A DNA stretch of 64,000 bases, from positions 558,001 to 622,000 of the forward strand of contig NZ_CP014844.1 of assembly GCF_001598055.1 (NCBI RefSeq), read 5' to 3'. The stretch is from Cupriavidus nantongensis (GTDB lineage: Bacteria; Pseudomonadota; Gammaproteobacteria; Burkholderiales; Burkholderiaceae). Below the pieces are notes generated by a model, which was not told the origin of the DNA, did no database searches, and saw only the letters and a program-made list of their open reading frames with translations. Below are positions 18,907 to 27,964 of this stretch, piece by piece (the first letter of the stretch is position 1; every line of letters starts with the position of its first letter). The position numbers and the translations under genes were made by a program.

Positions 18907-20106
18907 ATGCTGAATCGAGCCACGACACGCCTTTCGTCCGCCTTTGCTCCCGCCGCCATCGCCGCCGCCATCGTGCTGGCTACCGCGCCTGCCGCCGTGC
19001 TGGCGCAGGGCGTGCCGATGCCGCAGGTCGCCGCCAAGTCGTGGATGCTGTATGACGTCACCAGCGGCCAGGCCCTGGCCTCGCAGAACGCCGATGCGCG
19101 CATCGAGCCGGCCTCGCTGACCAAGCTGATGACCGCCTACCTGGCGTTCGAGGCACTCAAGGAAAAGCGCCTGACGCTGGACCAGGCGGTGGTGCCGACC
19201 AACCTGGTGCTGAAGGTCAAAAGCGACGAGTCGCGCATGTTCATCGAGCCCAACAAGCCGGTCACGGTGCAGGACTTGCTGCTGGGCCTGATCGTGCAGT
19301 CGGGCAACGACGCCGCGCTGGCGCTGGCCGAGGCCGTCGGCGGCTCGGAAGAGGGCTTCGTCGCGATGATGAACCGCGAGGCCCAGCGCATGGGCATGAA
19401 GAACACCCACTTCACCAATACCGACGGCATCCCCGACCCCAACCACTACACCACCGCGGTCGACCTGGCGACGCTGACCACGCGCCTGATCAAGGACTTC
19501 CCCGAGTACTACAGCATGTACTCGCAGAAGGAGTTCACCTATAACAAGATCAGGCAGCCCAACCGCAACCGCCTGCTGTACATCGACTCGACCGTCGACG
19601 GCGTCAAGACCGGCCATACCAAGTCCGCCGGCTATTGCCTGATCTCGTCGGCCAAGCGGCCGCTGGCCAACGTGCCGGACGGCTCGCGCCGGCTGATCTC
19701 GATCGTGATCGGCACCACCACCGAACAGGTGCGCACCCAGGAAAGCCTGAAGATCCTCAACTACGGCTTCCAGTTCTTCGACACGCTGCGCCTGTACGAC
19801 AAGGGCCAGGTGCTGGCCACGCCGGACATCTACAAGGGCAAGAGCGGCACGGTCAAGATCGGCGTGCAGAACGAGACCTTCGTCACCGTGCCCAAGGGCA
19901 CCGGCGGGCGCCTGAAGCCGGTGCTGGAGCGCCAGGAACTGCTGATCGCGCCGATCTCGGCGGGCCAGCAGGTGGGCATGGTCAAGCTGATGGACGGCAA
20001 CAACAAGGTGGCCGAATTCCCGGTGGTGGCGCTGGAAGAGGTGCCCGAGGCCGGCTTCTTCGGCCGCCTGTGGGACACCATCCGCCTGTGGTTCAAGCGC
20101 AAGTGA
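18907..20106 (+). CDS. dacC: D-alanyl-D-alanine carboxypeptidase (PBP5/6, DacA/DacC family)
   Basis: This 399-residue low-molecular-mass penicillin-binding protein trims the terminal D-Ala from peptidoglycan pentapeptides in the periplasm. A Sec signal peptide covers about residues 1-33 (cleavage after VLA). The active-site motifs are SLTK (70-73), SGN (132-134) and KTG (234-236). The C-terminal beta domain ends in RLWDTIRLWFKRK, an amphipathic helix that anchors PBP5/6 proteins to the inner membrane. Its length matches E. coli DacA/DacC. The DUF493 gene follows, as in many proteobacteria. Confidence 0.93.
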   Translation: MLNRATTRLSSAFAPAAIAAAIVLATAPAAVLAQGVPMPQVAAKSWMLYDVTSGQALASQNADARIEPASLTKLMTAYLAFEALKEKRLTLDQAVVPTNLVLKVKSDESRMFIEPNKPVTVQDLLLGLIVQSGNDAALALAEAVGGSEEGFVAMMNREAQRMGMKNTHFTNTDGIPDPNHYTTAVDLATLTTRLIKDFPEYYSMYSQKEFTYNKIRQPNRNRLLYIDSTVDGVKTGHTKSAGYCLISSAKRPLANVPDGSRRLISIVIGTTTEQVRTQESLKILNYGFQFFDTLRLYDKGQVLATPDIYKGKSGTVKIGVQNETFVTVPKGTGGRLKPVLERQELLIAPISAGQQVGMVKLMDGNNKVAEFPVVALEEVPEAGFFGRLWDTIRLWFKRK

Positions 20107-20167
20107 CCTGAATGCGCGCGAGCCGGTGCGCCCCGCGGCGCGCCGGCCTCGCGCCGGAGAATCCGAG

Positions 20168-20476
20168 ATGACGACCGACAACCAAGGCAGCGGCAACAAG
20201 CCCGGCGCGATCCCGCCGGAACAGTCGCTGATCGAATACCCGAGCCATTTCCCGATCAAGGTGATGGGCGCGATGCAGGACGGCTTTGCCGAGGCCATCG
20301 TCACGCTGGTGCAGGAGTTCGATCCCGACTTCCACGCCGGCAAGATGGAAATGCGCCCGTCGAGCAAGGGCAACTACCTGGGCCTGACCGTGACGGTATG
20401 GGTCACCAGCCGCGAGCAGCTCGACGACCTGTACCGGGCGCTGACTTCGCATCCGATGGTGAAGGTGGTGCTGTAA
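20168..20476 (+). CDS. ybeD: YbeD/DUF493 family protein
   Basis: This 102-residue protein matches the YbeD (DUF493) family: EYPSHFPIKVMG, then a ferredoxin-like alpha/beta core (GNYLGLTVTVWVTSREQLDDLYRALTSHPMVKVVL). The family resembles ACT-type regulatory domains; its function is not established. It usually sits between dacA and lipB in proteobacteria, which fits its place just after the PBP gene; lipB is not adjacent here. The start at 20168 is preferred to 20126 because it follows a GGAGA-type ribosome site and matches the family start. Confidence 0.88.
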   Translation: MTTDNQGSGNKPGAIPPEQSLIEYPSHFPIKVMGAMQDGFAEAIVTLVQEFDPDFHAGKMEMRPSSKGNYLGLTVTVWVTSREQLDDLYRALTSHPMVKVVL

Positions 20477-20502
20477 CGCGCCGGCGTTTGTTCCCCGCTC
20501 TG

Positions 20503-20634
20503 TTTGCTCCCCTCTCCCGCGCGCGGGAGAGGGGCCGGGGGAGAGGGCAGGCGCGCGCATACTGACGCGCTTCACTCCGTCTGAAGCTTCTGCCCTCTCC
20601 CCCAACCCCTCTCCCGCAGGCGGGAGAGGGGAGC
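20503..20634. repeat. REP-like palindromic repeat pair (locus 3)
   Basis: Units at about 20503-20548 and 20592-20634 face each other in inverted orientation, both with the CTCCCCTCTCCCGC / GCGGGAGAGGGG core. The pair fills the gap between the DUF493 and rRNA methyltransferase genes. Confidence 0.88.
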
Positions 20635-20686
20635 TTCCGCAGCCCTGGCAACGTTTCCGCTGTGGCATGCCAATTCCCATACCAAC

Positions 20687-21883
20687 ATGAACACCATCAC
20701 CCTGAAACCCGGCAAGGAAAAATCCCTGCTGCGCCGCCACCCGTGGATCTATGCCACCGGCATTGCCACCACCGAAGGCCGCTGCGAGCCGGGCGCCACC
20801 GTGATCGTGCGCGCCGCCGACGGCCGTTTCCTGGCCAAGGCTGCCTACAGCCCCGAATCGCAGATCCGCGCGCGCGTGTGGACCTTCGACGAGAACGAGC
20901 CGGTCGACCACGCCCTGTTCAAGCGCCGCGTGGCCGCGGCCATTGCCTACCGGCGCCAGTGGGTGCAAGACAGCGACGCGGTGCGGCTGATCTTCGGCGA
21001 ATCGGACCGGCTGCCGGGCCTGATCGTCGATTACTACGGCAACGGTGCCACGGGCCAGCTGGTGTGCCAGTTCAATTCCGCCGGGGTCGAGCACTGGAAG
21101 ACCGCGATCGTCCAGGCGCTGGTCAAGGAGACCGGCTGCCCCAACGTCTATGAGCGCTCCGACGCCGCGGTGCGCCAGCGCGAGGGGCTGGAGCTGGTGA
21201 CCGGCGTGCTCGCCGGCGCCGAGCCCGACCCGGCGCTGTCGGTGACCGAGCACGGCGTGCGCTATTACGTCGACGTGCGCAACGGGCACAAGACCGGCTT
21301 TTATGTCGACCAGCGCGACAACCGCAAGCTGGTCGGCGATCTCGCCGAAGGGCGCGAGGTGCTGAACTGCTTCTGCTATACCGGCGGCTTTTCGCTAGCC
21401 GCGCTGCGCGGCGGTGCCAAAGCGGTGACGTCGATCGATTCGTCCGGCGAGGCGCTGAAGATCGCCGCGGGCAACGTCACGCTGAACGGCTTCGATCCGG
21501 AGCGCGCGGCCTGGCTCGACGCCGACGTATTCAAGACGCTGCGCGAATTCCGCGCCGAGGGCCGCCAGTTCGACCTGATCGTGCTGGACCCGCCCAAGTT
21601 CGCGCCGTCGGCGCAGCATATCGACCGCGCCGCGCGCGCGTACAAGGAAATCAACCTCGTCGGCACGCAGCTGCTGCGGCCGGGCGGGCTGCTGTTCACG
21701 TACTCATGCTCGGGGGCGATCAGCATGGAACTGTTCCAGAAGATCGTGGCGGGGGCGGTGACCGATGCGCGGGCGGATGCGCGCATCCTTCGCAGGCTGT
21801 CGGCGGGCACGGATCATCCGATGCTGGCGGCGTTTCCGGAAGGGGAGTATTTGAAAGGGTTGCTGCTGGAGAAGGTGGCCTGA
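20687..21883 (+). CDS. rlmI: 23S rRNA (cytosine-5) methyltransferase RlmI
   Basis: This 398-residue enzyme has an N-terminal PUA domain (LKPGKEKSLLRRHPWIYATGI), a central linker and a SAM-dependent Rossmann domain with NCFCYTGGFSLAALRGGA (SAM loop), LIVLDPPKF and the catalytic cysteine motif YSCSG. These are the features of RlmI, which makes m5C at position 1962 (E. coli numbering) of 23S rRNA. Length agrees with E. coli RlmI (396). It is flanked on both sides by REP-like repeats and is probably a single-gene unit. Confidence 0.88.
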   Translation: MNTITLKPGKEKSLLRRHPWIYATGIATTEGRCEPGATVIVRAADGRFLAKAAYSPESQIRARVWTFDENEPVDHALFKRRVAAAIAYRRQWVQDSDAVRLIFGESDRLPGLIVDYYGNGATGQLVCQFNSAGVEHWKTAIVQALVKETGCPNVYERSDAAVRQREGLELVTGVLAGAEPDPALSVTEHGVRYYVDVRNGHKTGFYVDQRDNRKLVGDLAEGREVLNCFCYTGGFSLAALRGGAKAVTSIDSSGEALKIAAGNVTLNGFDPERAAWLDADVFKTLREFRAEGRQFDLIVLDPPKFAPSAQHIDRAARAYKEINLVGTQLLRPGGLLFTYSCSGAISMELFQKIVAGAVTDARADARILRRLSAGTDHPMLAAFPEGEYLKGLLLEKVA

Positions 21884-21925
21884 GCTGAAGCAAACGAGCG
21901 GCGATGAGCTAAAGCCAACCGCTTG

Positions 21926-22057
21926 TTTGCTCCCCTCTCCCGCTTGCGGGAGAGGGGCGGGGGTGAGGGCAGGAGCCCCCACGGAGTCAGACCTATCGTG
22001 CTTGCCACACGCCGGCCCTCTCCCCCAACCCCTCTCCCGCGCGCGGGAGAGGGGAGC
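21926..22057. repeat. REP-like palindromic repeat pair (locus 4)
   Basis: Units at about 21926-21970 and 22015-22057 are inverted copies of the same palindrome as loci 1 and 3, lying between the convergent rlmI and helicase genes. Confidence 0.88.
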
Positions 22058-22078
22058 ACACCGCGGGAACGTTGCACC

Positions 22079-24187
22079 TCACCGCCACATATTCCGCATC
22101 CGCCCAGCCAGATCCACCGGCGCCAACGCCGGTTTGACCGGCCCTTCCCCCGGCATCGGCGGCGGCGGCCACGAGCGGCTGTAGAAGTTGGGCATCACCT
22201 TGTTCGGCAAGAACCGCGTGCGCGATGCATACACATGCCGGTCGCCGAAGCCCACCTGCTGGTGCACATAGAACCGCTGCGGCACGATCACGTCGAGGTG
22301 GTCCTTCGCTCGCGTCATCGCCACATACAGCAGCCGCCGCTCTTCCTCGATCTCTTCGGTGGTGCCGGTGGCCAGGTCGCTCGGCATGCAGCCGTCGACG
22401 GCATTCAGCACGTACACCGCCTTCCACTCCTGGCCCTTGGCCGAATGGATGGTCGACAGGATCAGGTAGTCCTCGTCGCGCGACGGCACGCCGGATTCAT
22501 CGCTCGAGGCACTGGGCGGGTCCAGCGTCAGCTCGGTCAGGAAGCGCTCGCGCGCGCCATAGGTGGCGGCGATGCGCTCGAGCTGCTGCAGGTCGGCCTG
22601 GCGCGCGGGGGCATCGTCGTGCAGGCGTTCGAGGTGCGGCGTGTACCAGGCCAGCACCTGCTCGAATTCCGACGGCCACGGCGAGGTCGGCGCCATCAGC
22701 GCGCGCGCCAGCCCCAGCAGGTCGGCCCATGCCGGCGCGGCGGCCGGCGGCGGCTCGAATTCCTGCAGCGAGAACAGCGGCTCGGTCGCCAGCGCCATGG
22801 CATCGAGCACGCGCGCCGCGGTCTTGGGGCCGATGCCGGGCAGCAGCTGCAGCGTGCGGAAGCCTGCCATGCGGTCGCGCGGGTTCTCCAGCCAGCGCAC
22901 CACCGCCAGCACGTCCTTGACGTGGGTCGATTCCAGGAACTTGAGGCCGCCGAATTTCACGAACGGGATATTGCGCCGCGCCAGCTCGATCTCCAGCTGC
23001 GCGCTGTGGTCGGCGGCGCGGAACAGCACCGCCTGCGCCATCAGCGCCAGGCCGGCCTCGCGCCGCGCCAGCACCTGCTCGACCACGTAGCGGGCCTGGT
23101 CGGCCTCGTCGTTGACCACGATCACGCCCGGTTTTTCGGCCGACTGGCGCTCGGACCACAGGTCCTTGGTATAGCGCTCTGCCGCGAGTCCGATCACCGC
23201 GTTGGCGGCCTGCAGGATCGGCTGGGTCGAACGGTAGTTCTGCGACAGCGTGACCTGCTGCGCCGCTGGCGTGAACTGCGCGGGGAAATCGAGGATATTG
23301 CGCACGGTCGCGCCGCGAAAGGCGTAGATCGACTGCGCGTCGTCGCCGACCACGGTCAGGCCGCGGCCATCGGGCCGCATTGCCAGCAGGATCGACGCCT
23401 GCAGCGCGTTGGTGTCCTGGTATTCGTCGACCAGGATATGGTCGAAGCGCGCGCCCATGTCCTGCGCGATGGCGGGCTCGGCCATGGCCTGCGCCCAGTA
23501 CAGCAGCAGGTCGTCGTAGTCGAGCACGTGCTGCTTCTGCTTGGCCTCGACATAGCCGGCGAACAGCGTGCGCAGCGCGTCGGCCCACATCGCATAGCGT
23601 GGGAACTGCTGCCTGAGCACGTCTTCCAGCGGCGCCTGGGTGTTGACCACGCGCGAATAGATCGACAGGCAGGTTTCCTTCTTCGGGAAGCGGCTGGCGG
23701 TCTCGGACAGGCCCAGGTCGTGGCGCACCACGTGCATCAGGTCGGCGGAATCGCCGCGGTCGCTGATGGTGAAGGCCGGCGACAGGCCAAGGGTCTCGGC
23801 ATATTCGCGCAGCAGGCGCGCGCCGATGGCGTGGAAGGTGCCGGACCACTGCAGCGCGGCGCGCCCCGCGCCGGTACTGGTACCGAGCGCCTGGTCGACG
23901 ATGCGTTCGACGCGCCGGCCCATCTCGGCGGCGGCGCGGCGCGAGAACGTCAGCAGCAGGATGCGGCGCGGATCGGCGCCGCCCAGCACCAGGTGCGCGA
24001 CCCGGTGCGCCAGCGTATTGGTCTTGCCCGAGCCGGCGCCGGCAATGATCAGCAGCGGCGCCTCGCTGCCGTGCTCGACCGCGGCGCGCTGCTCCGGGTT
24101 GAGCCGGGACAGGTAGGCGGGGAGCGCTGCGGCGTCAGGTGGGATGGCTTCGGCGGCTTCGGCGGCGGGGGCAAGGTCCAGGGTCAC
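22079..24187 (-). CDS. UvrD/Rep-family 3'-5' DNA helicase
   Basis: This is a superfamily 1A helicase of about 702 residues. It begins (NPEQRAAVEHGSEAPLLIIAGAGSGKTNTLAHR) with the Q-motif and Walker A, has the Walker B DEXX-type box VDEYQDTN, QNYRSTQPIL (motif IV region), and motif VI LLYVAMTRAKD. It unwinds DNA during repair or replication restart. The frame extends to a TTG at 24259, but that would place a LexA box inside the coding region, so the GTG at 24187 is used. A LexA box at 24231-24246 suggests SOS control. Between conserved helicase blocks it carries an unusual ILPLLPGIGPKTAARVLD-like hairpin (LLPGIGPKTAARVLDA), reminiscent of a helix-hairpin-helix. Confidence 0.88.
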   Translation of the reverse strand: MTLDLAPAAEAAEAIPPDAAALPAYLSRLNPEQRAAVEHGSEAPLLIIAGAGSGKTNTLAHRVAHLVLGGADPRRILLLTFSRRAAAEMGRRVERIVDQALGTSTGAGRAALQWSGTFHAIGARLLREYAETLGLSPAFTISDRGDSADLMHVVRHDLGLSETASRFPKKETCLSIYSRVVNTQAPLEDVLRQQFPRYAMWADALRTLFAGYVEAKQKQHVLDYDDLLLYWAQAMAEPAIAQDMGARFDHILVDEYQDTNALQASILLAMRPDGRGLTVVGDDAQSIYAFRGATVRNILDFPAQFTPAAQQVTLSQNYRSTQPILQAANAVIGLAAERYTKDLWSERQSAEKPGVIVVNDEADQARYVVEQVLARREAGLALMAQAVLFRAADHSAQLEIELARRNIPFVKFGGLKFLESTHVKDVLAVVRWLENPRDRMAGFRTLQLLPGIGPKTAARVLDAMALATEPLFSLQEFEPPPAAAPAWADLLGLARALMAPTSPWPSEFEQVLAWYTPHLERLHDDAPARQADLQQLERIAATYGARERFLTELTLDPPSASSDESGVPSRDEDYLILSTIHSAKGQEWKAVYVLNAVDGCMPSDLATGTTEEIEEERRLLYVAMTRAKDHLDVIVPQRFYVHQQVGFGDRHVYASRTRFLPNKVMPNFYSRSWPPPPMPGEGPVKPALAPVDLAGRMRNMWR

Positions 24188-24230
24188 GGGCGGGGGCGGG
24201 CAGGAAAGGCTCGGAAATGACTGGCGCCAA

Positions 24231-24246
24231 CTGTATATCCATACAG
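24231..24246 (-). promoter_or_regulatory. LexA box (SOS operator) upstream of the helicase gene
   Basis: CTGTATATCCATACAG matches the CTGT-N8-ACAG operator of proteobacterial LexA, with the AT-rich centre of strong sites. It lies 44 bases upstream of the GTG start at 24187. E. coli uvrD is likewise LexA-controlled. Confidence 0.85.
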
Positions 24247-24287
24247 CCCGCCGGCGCAACCCGCCGCGCGCAGGATCGCGTCAGCAA

Positions 24288-24318
24288 AGAAAAAAAAGGT
24301 GCTCGATGAGCACCTTTT
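24288..24318 (-). terminator. Rho-independent terminator after tlpA-like gene
   Basis: A perfect 7-bp stem (GGTGCTC / GAGCACC) with a 3-base loop is followed on the minus strand by a run of eight T, 23 bases after the TlpA-like stop. A short T run on the other side makes it weakly bidirectional. Confidence 0.9.
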
Positions 24319-24341
24319 GTCGTCTGTTCGCAGCGCGGATG

Positions 24342-24875
24342 TTACACAGACTTTGCCAGCGCGCCGTCGAGCAGCTTGTGCAGCGCGTCCCATTCGGGCT
24401 CGCCGACATAGCGCTTCAGGATGCGGCCTTCCTTGTCGATCACGAAGGTGGTCGGCGTCAGCCCCACATTGCCGAAGGCCTTGGCCGCGCTGCCGTCGCT
24501 GTCCATCGCCACCTTGAACGGCAGCCCGCGGGTCTTGGCAAAGTTCATCACATACATGGGCGGGTCGTAGTTCATCGCCACCGCAACGAATTCCAGCCCC
24601 TTGCCCTTGAACTGCTCGTAGGTCTTGACCATGTCCGGCATCTCCTTGATGCAGGTGGCGCAGCTGGTGGCCCAGAAGTTGACCAGGTAGACCTTGCCCT
24701 TGAGGTCGGCGGTGCTGACCTTTTCGCCGGACAGCAGCGTGAAGGTGGCGGCCGGCGCGGTACCGGACGGCGACAGCGCGCGGTAGCCGAACCAGCCCAG
24801 CAGCGCCAGCACCACCACGGCGGCGACGATGGGCCAGGGCTTGCGGGAAGTCTTGGAGGCAGGGGTAGTGGTCAT
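24342..24875 (-). CDS. TlpA-family thiol:disulfide oxidoreductase
   Basis: This 177-residue membrane-anchored thioredoxin has an N-terminal anchor (about 13-33), then an AhpC/TSA-Redoxin fold with the active site WATSCATC (Cys72 and Cys75) and cis-Pro in TPTTFVID. It probably reduces disulfides in the periplasm, for example in cytochrome c or copper-site maturation; partners are unknown. It ends before a strong terminator. The other thioredoxin-fold gene lies 134 bases upstream on the same strand. Confidence 0.9.
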   Translation of the reverse strand: MTTTPASKTSRKPWPIVAAVVVLALLGWFGYRALSPSGTAPAATFTLLSGEKVSTADLKGKVYLVNFWATSCATCIKEMPDMVKTYEQFKGKGLEFVAVAMNYDPPMYVMNFAKTRGLPFKVAMDSDGSAAKAFGNVGLTPTTFVIDKEGRILKRYVGEPEWDALHKLLDGALAKSV

Positions 24876-25009
24876 CGGAGTCCGGCTGAAGCCGCTTTAT
24901 TCGTGCAGGTAGAACCGGACAGGGCCGGTCAGCAGTGGGACATTCTAATGCGGCAGGCGTTCGCGCGCTGTGCGGTACCGCCTTGCGGCCATGCGCTGGA
25001 ACTGTTCCG

Positions 25010-25522
25010 TCACTTGCGCGCGGCGACGGCGGCGCGCGCCTGCGCCAGCGCCTGTTCCAGGTAGGCGCCGTAGAAGTCGGGCTGCATGCCGCGCAGCGGG
25101 CCGGCTGCGGCGCGGCCGTGGCGGTCCAGGAACAGCACCGTCGGCGCCACCCTGACCTGGTGCGCGCGGGCCCAGGCGCGCGCGGTGGTGGGGTTGCCAT
25201 CGGCATCGCGCAGCGGGGTGTCGGCGGTCATGTCGAGCTCGCGCACGGCGATCTCGCCGGCGGCCGCCTGCGGGCCCAGGTAGTTGCGGCGCACCGCGTC
25301 GCAATAGCCGCAGCCCGGCATCGACACCAGCACCACCAGCGGCTCGCCGCGGCGCGCGGCGTCGGCGCCGTGGGCGGCGAGATCGGTGGCCGGCGGCAGG
25401 TGCGCAGGGCTGGCGGCGCACACGCCGGCGACGCCGGCCATCGCCGCCAATAGCGCGCCCGCGGCCAGCCAGTGCAGACGGGTGCAGGCGGCAGCGGTTC
25501 GGGCGAGGCGGGATACAGGCAT
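25010..25522 (-). CDS. Periplasmic thioredoxin-fold protein (CxxC, SoxW/DsbD-gamma-like)
   Basis: This 170-residue protein starts with a signal peptide or anchor (about 18-38) and has a thioredoxin-like core with MPGCGYCDAVRRNYLGP (Cys71 and Cys74), an extended insert (REL DMTADTPLRDADG region) and VAPTVLFLDRHG with the cis-Pro. It probably handles periplasmic disulfides. The frame begins at 25663, but that extension overlaps the divergent lipoprotein gene, so the ATG at 25522 is used. It may share an operon with the TlpA-like gene downstream. Confidence 0.75.
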   Translation of the reverse strand: MPVSRLARTAAACTRLHWLAAGALLAAMAGVAGVCAASPAHLPPATDLAAHGADAARRGEPLVVLVSMPGCGYCDAVRRNYLGPQAAAGEIAVRELDMTADTPLRDADGNPTTARAWARAHQVRVAPTVLFLDRHGRAAAGPLRGMQPDFYGAYLEQALAQARAAVAARK

Positions 25523-25661
25523 GGCAGATGTGGGGCGGCACAGGTGGGACAGGCGGCGCGGCAAGCACTGGCGCGCTGCTTCCGGGATAATACCGGTTTC
25601 CGCGCGCCGGCGACCGCGCTCGCGCGCGCCGTCCCGAGCCTGTGCTTCCATCCCGTTTTCC

Positions 25662-26264
25662 ATGCGTCCCGTGCCGCCCCCGCCGAGCCCCGCTGCCGCG
25701 CCCCGCTGGTCCCTGACATGCTGTGCCGCGCTGCTTGCGCTGGCCCTGTGCGCGTGTTCGCCGCGCTATGACTGGCGCACCATCCAGTCGGGCGAGGGCG
25801 GCTACGCCGCGCTCTATCCCGGCAAGCCGACCAGCGCCGCGCGCGACGTGACCATTGCCGGACGCAAGCTGCCGATGACGATGGAGGCCGCGCGCGTCGA
25901 CGACACGCTCTTCGCCGTCGGCGTGGTGACCCTGCCCGCCGATGATGAAGCGCTGCGGCGCGAGGCGCTGGCGGCGATGCAGGCGGGCTTGCTGGCCAAC
26001 CTGGGCACGCTGTCGGGCGAGCCGCGCACGCGGCCGGTCACCATCATGAGCGCGGAGCGGCCGGGCCGCCCGCTCGCCGGACTGGAGCTGCAGGCCAGCG
26101 GCGTGTCGCCGCAGGACCAGTCGCCGCGCCGGCTCAGCGCGCGGCTGGTGGCGGTGGGCACGCGCGCCTTCCAGGCGGTGGTGCTGGAATCCGGCGAGGC
26201 CGCGCGTGATGCGCGCCAGGCCGAACAGGTCGAGCAGTTCCTGGGCGGGTTCCACCCGCTCTGA
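25662..26264 (+). CDS. Putative lipoprotein, function unknown
   Basis: This 200-residue protein has a hydrophobic signal (about 14-34) ending in a lipobox-like sequence (ALALCAC, then SPRYDW). The mature part is a compact alpha/beta protein with repeated pattern YAALYPGKPTSAARDVTIAGRKLPMTMEAARVDDTLFAVGVV. No catalytic motif is seen. The frame extends upstream to 25386, but the start at 25662 puts the signal peptide at the N-terminus. It is divergent from the thioredoxin-fold gene. Confidence 0.7.
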   Translation: MRPVPPPPSPAAAPRWSLTCCAALLALALCACSPRYDWRTIQSGEGGYAALYPGKPTSAARDVTIAGRKLPMTMEAARVDDTLFAVGVVTLPADDEALRREALAAMQAGLLANLGTLSGEPRTRPVTIMSAERPGRPLAGLELQASGVSPQDQSPRRLSARLVAVGTRAFQAVVLESGEAARDARQAEQVEQFLGGFHPL

Positions 26265-26343
26265 CGCGCCGCGGCGCCGCAATGAATCACAGATGCCGGG
26301 GCGATGCGCCGTCCCGCATGGTTGCAGTCAAAGGAGAATCGCA

Positions 26344-26985
26344 ATGCGTTGGGAAGTCTGGTTGGCCTATTTCGCCGCGTGCTGGGTGATCGCGGTGTCG
26401 CCGGGATCGGGCGCGGTGCTGTCGATGAGCCATGGCCTGTCGTACGGGCTGCGCCGGACCACCACCACCATCTTCGGCCTACAGGCCGGGCTGGTGATCG
26501 TGCTGCTGGTGGCCGGCGGCGGGCTGGGCGCGCTGCTGCTGGCGTCGGAGCAGGCCTTCATGGTGGTCAAGAAGGTCGGCGCGCTGTACCTGATCTATCT
26601 CGGCATCCAGCAATGGCGTGCCAGGGTTGAACCGAGTGCCGAGCACGATGGCGGGCCGGCGCGCGTGGCCGTGATGAGCCGGCGCCGACGCTTCGCCACT
26701 GGCCTGCTGACCAATGTGACCAACCCCAAGGGCATCATCTTCATGGTCGCGGTGCTGCCGCAGTTCATCGACCCGAACCGGCCGCTGGCGCTTCAACTGG
26801 CCATCCTGGCCGCCACCATGTGCTGCGTCGACCTGGTGGTGATGCATGGCTACGCGCTGCTGGCGTCGCGCATGCAGGGGCTGTTCCGCAATGCGCGCGC
26901 GGTGCTGTGGCAGAACCGGTTTTTCGGCAGCGTGCTGATGGCGGTGGGCGCGGCGCTGTTCTTCGTGCGCCGCCAGCACGCCTGA
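26344..26985 (+). CDS. LysE/RhtB-family amino acid exporter
   Basis: This 213-residue inner-membrane protein matches the LysE/RhtB family: AACWVIAVSPGSGAVLSMSHGLSYGLR at the N-terminus (conserved SPGPG-type motif, here SPGSG), about six hydrophobic segments, and TNPKGIIFMVAVLPQFIDP in the middle. The family exports amino acids such as homoserine, threonine or lysine; the substrate here is unknown. AAAGGAG precedes the ATG at 26344. Confidence 0.88.
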   Translation: MRWEVWLAYFAACWVIAVSPGSGAVLSMSHGLSYGLRRTTTTIFGLQAGLVIVLLVAGGGLGALLLASEQAFMVVKKVGALYLIYLGIQQWRARVEPSAEHDGGPARVAVMSRRRRFATGLLTNVTNPKGIIFMVAVLPQFIDPNRPLALQLAILAATMCCVDLVVMHGYALLASRMQGLFRNARAVLWQNRFFGSVLMAVGAALFFVRRQHA

Positions 26986-27062
26986 GCGGCACGGCACCCG
27001 CACTGGCATGCGCGGGCGGGGTTTGCTTCAATGAGGAGGAAACCCCGCCACGGAGTCCCCGC

Positions 27063-27251
27063 ATGTCTGCCTCGCTGAACCCGATTGCCGGTGCGCGCCT
27101 GCTGCCGCGCCATACCGTGCCCCCGGTGGAAGAGCCCGCGCCGCCGGGCGTGCCGCCCGACCTGCCGCTGTCGCCCGAGGACGATCCGCCCCCGCCGCCG
27201 GTGGAACCGCCGGTGGCCGGCGCCGGCGGGCGCTATTGCTTCAGCTCGTAG
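27063..27251 (+). CDS. Small proline-rich hypothetical protein
   Basis: This 62-residue frame is about 30% proline (EEPAPPGVPPDLPLSPEDDPPPPPVEPP) and has a GGAG 7 bases ahead of the ATG. It overlaps the 3' end of the convergent regulator gene by 19 bases. No domain is recognised and it could be non-coding; the ribosome site and the bias of its composition are the only support. Confidence 0.4.
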   Translation: MSASLNPIAGARLLPRHTVPPVEEPAPPGVPPDLPLSPEDDPPPPPVEPPVAGAGGRYCFSS

Positions 27252-27955
27252 AAGTCGTTCAGGCAGTAGGCGTCGGTCAGCTCGACCGGCTTGTCGCCAT
27301 GGGTGTAGCCGGTGCGGCGGATATGCAGCAGCGGCTCGCCCGGCCCGATGCCCAGGCGCGCGGCCAGTTCCGCGTTGGCAACCACCGCGCGCAGCGTCTC
27401 GGTGACGCGCAGCACCGGCTTGCCGATCCGCTCCAGGTAGGCGTAGAGCGATTCGCCGATGGCGCTGGCGTCGGGCAGCACGGCCAGCGCCAGCGTGGTC
27501 ACATCCATCCAGTAGATCTGCCCGTCAGCCTTGCGCAGCCGCGTCAGCCTGACGATCTCGTCGCCTTCGGGCAGCGCCAGTTCCGCGCTTTCCTGCGCGG
27601 TGGCGCGGCGCCGCTCGAATGCCACCAGCTCGCTTGCCGGCGTCATGCCGCGGCGGCGCGCCAGCTCGCTGAAGTTGTCCAGCCGCGCCGGCCGGGGCTC
27701 GGTGCGCGGGGCGATAAAGGTGCCCGCGCCGCGGCTGCGCGTGATGGTGCCTTCGTCGGCCAGCACCTGCAGCGCGCGCCGCGCGGTGACGCGTGAAATC
27801 CCCAGCGAATCGACCAGCGTGCGCTCCGACGGCAGCGCATCGCCCACGCGCCATTGCCCCGCCTGGATGGCGGCGGTGAGCTTGCGCGCCACCTGCAGGT
27901 AGATCGGCGTGGCGTCCGCCTCATCCGGCCTGAGGGCCTGCAGCCGTTGATCCAT
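27233..27955 (-). CDS. nagR: GntR/HutC-family transcriptional regulator, probable NagR
   Basis: This 240-residue repressor has a GntR winged helix (LTAAIQAGQWRVGDALPSERTLVDSLGISRVTARRALQVL, about 22-70) and a HutC/UTRA effector domain (about 90-235, with RTGYTHGDKPVELTDAYC near the end). It is divergent from the GlcNAc PTS genes, so it is taken to be their repressor, as NagR of C. necator. UTRA domains of this class bind sugar phosphates such as GlcNAc-6-P. The ATG at 27955 has GAGGA ahead of it and replaces the longer TTG start at 27976. Confidence 0.85.
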   Translation of the reverse strand: MDQRLQALRPDEADATPIYLQVARKLTAAIQAGQWRVGDALPSERTLVDSLGISRVTARRALQVLADEGTITRSRGAGTFIAPRTEPRPARLDNFSELARRRGMTPASELVAFERRRATAQESAELALPEGDEIVRLTRLRKADGQIYWMDVTTLALAVLPDASAIGESLYAYLERIGKPVLRVTETLRAVVANAELAARLGIGPGEPLLHIRRTGYTHGDKPVELTDAYCLNDFYELKQ

Positions 27956-27964
27956 GCGAATCCT

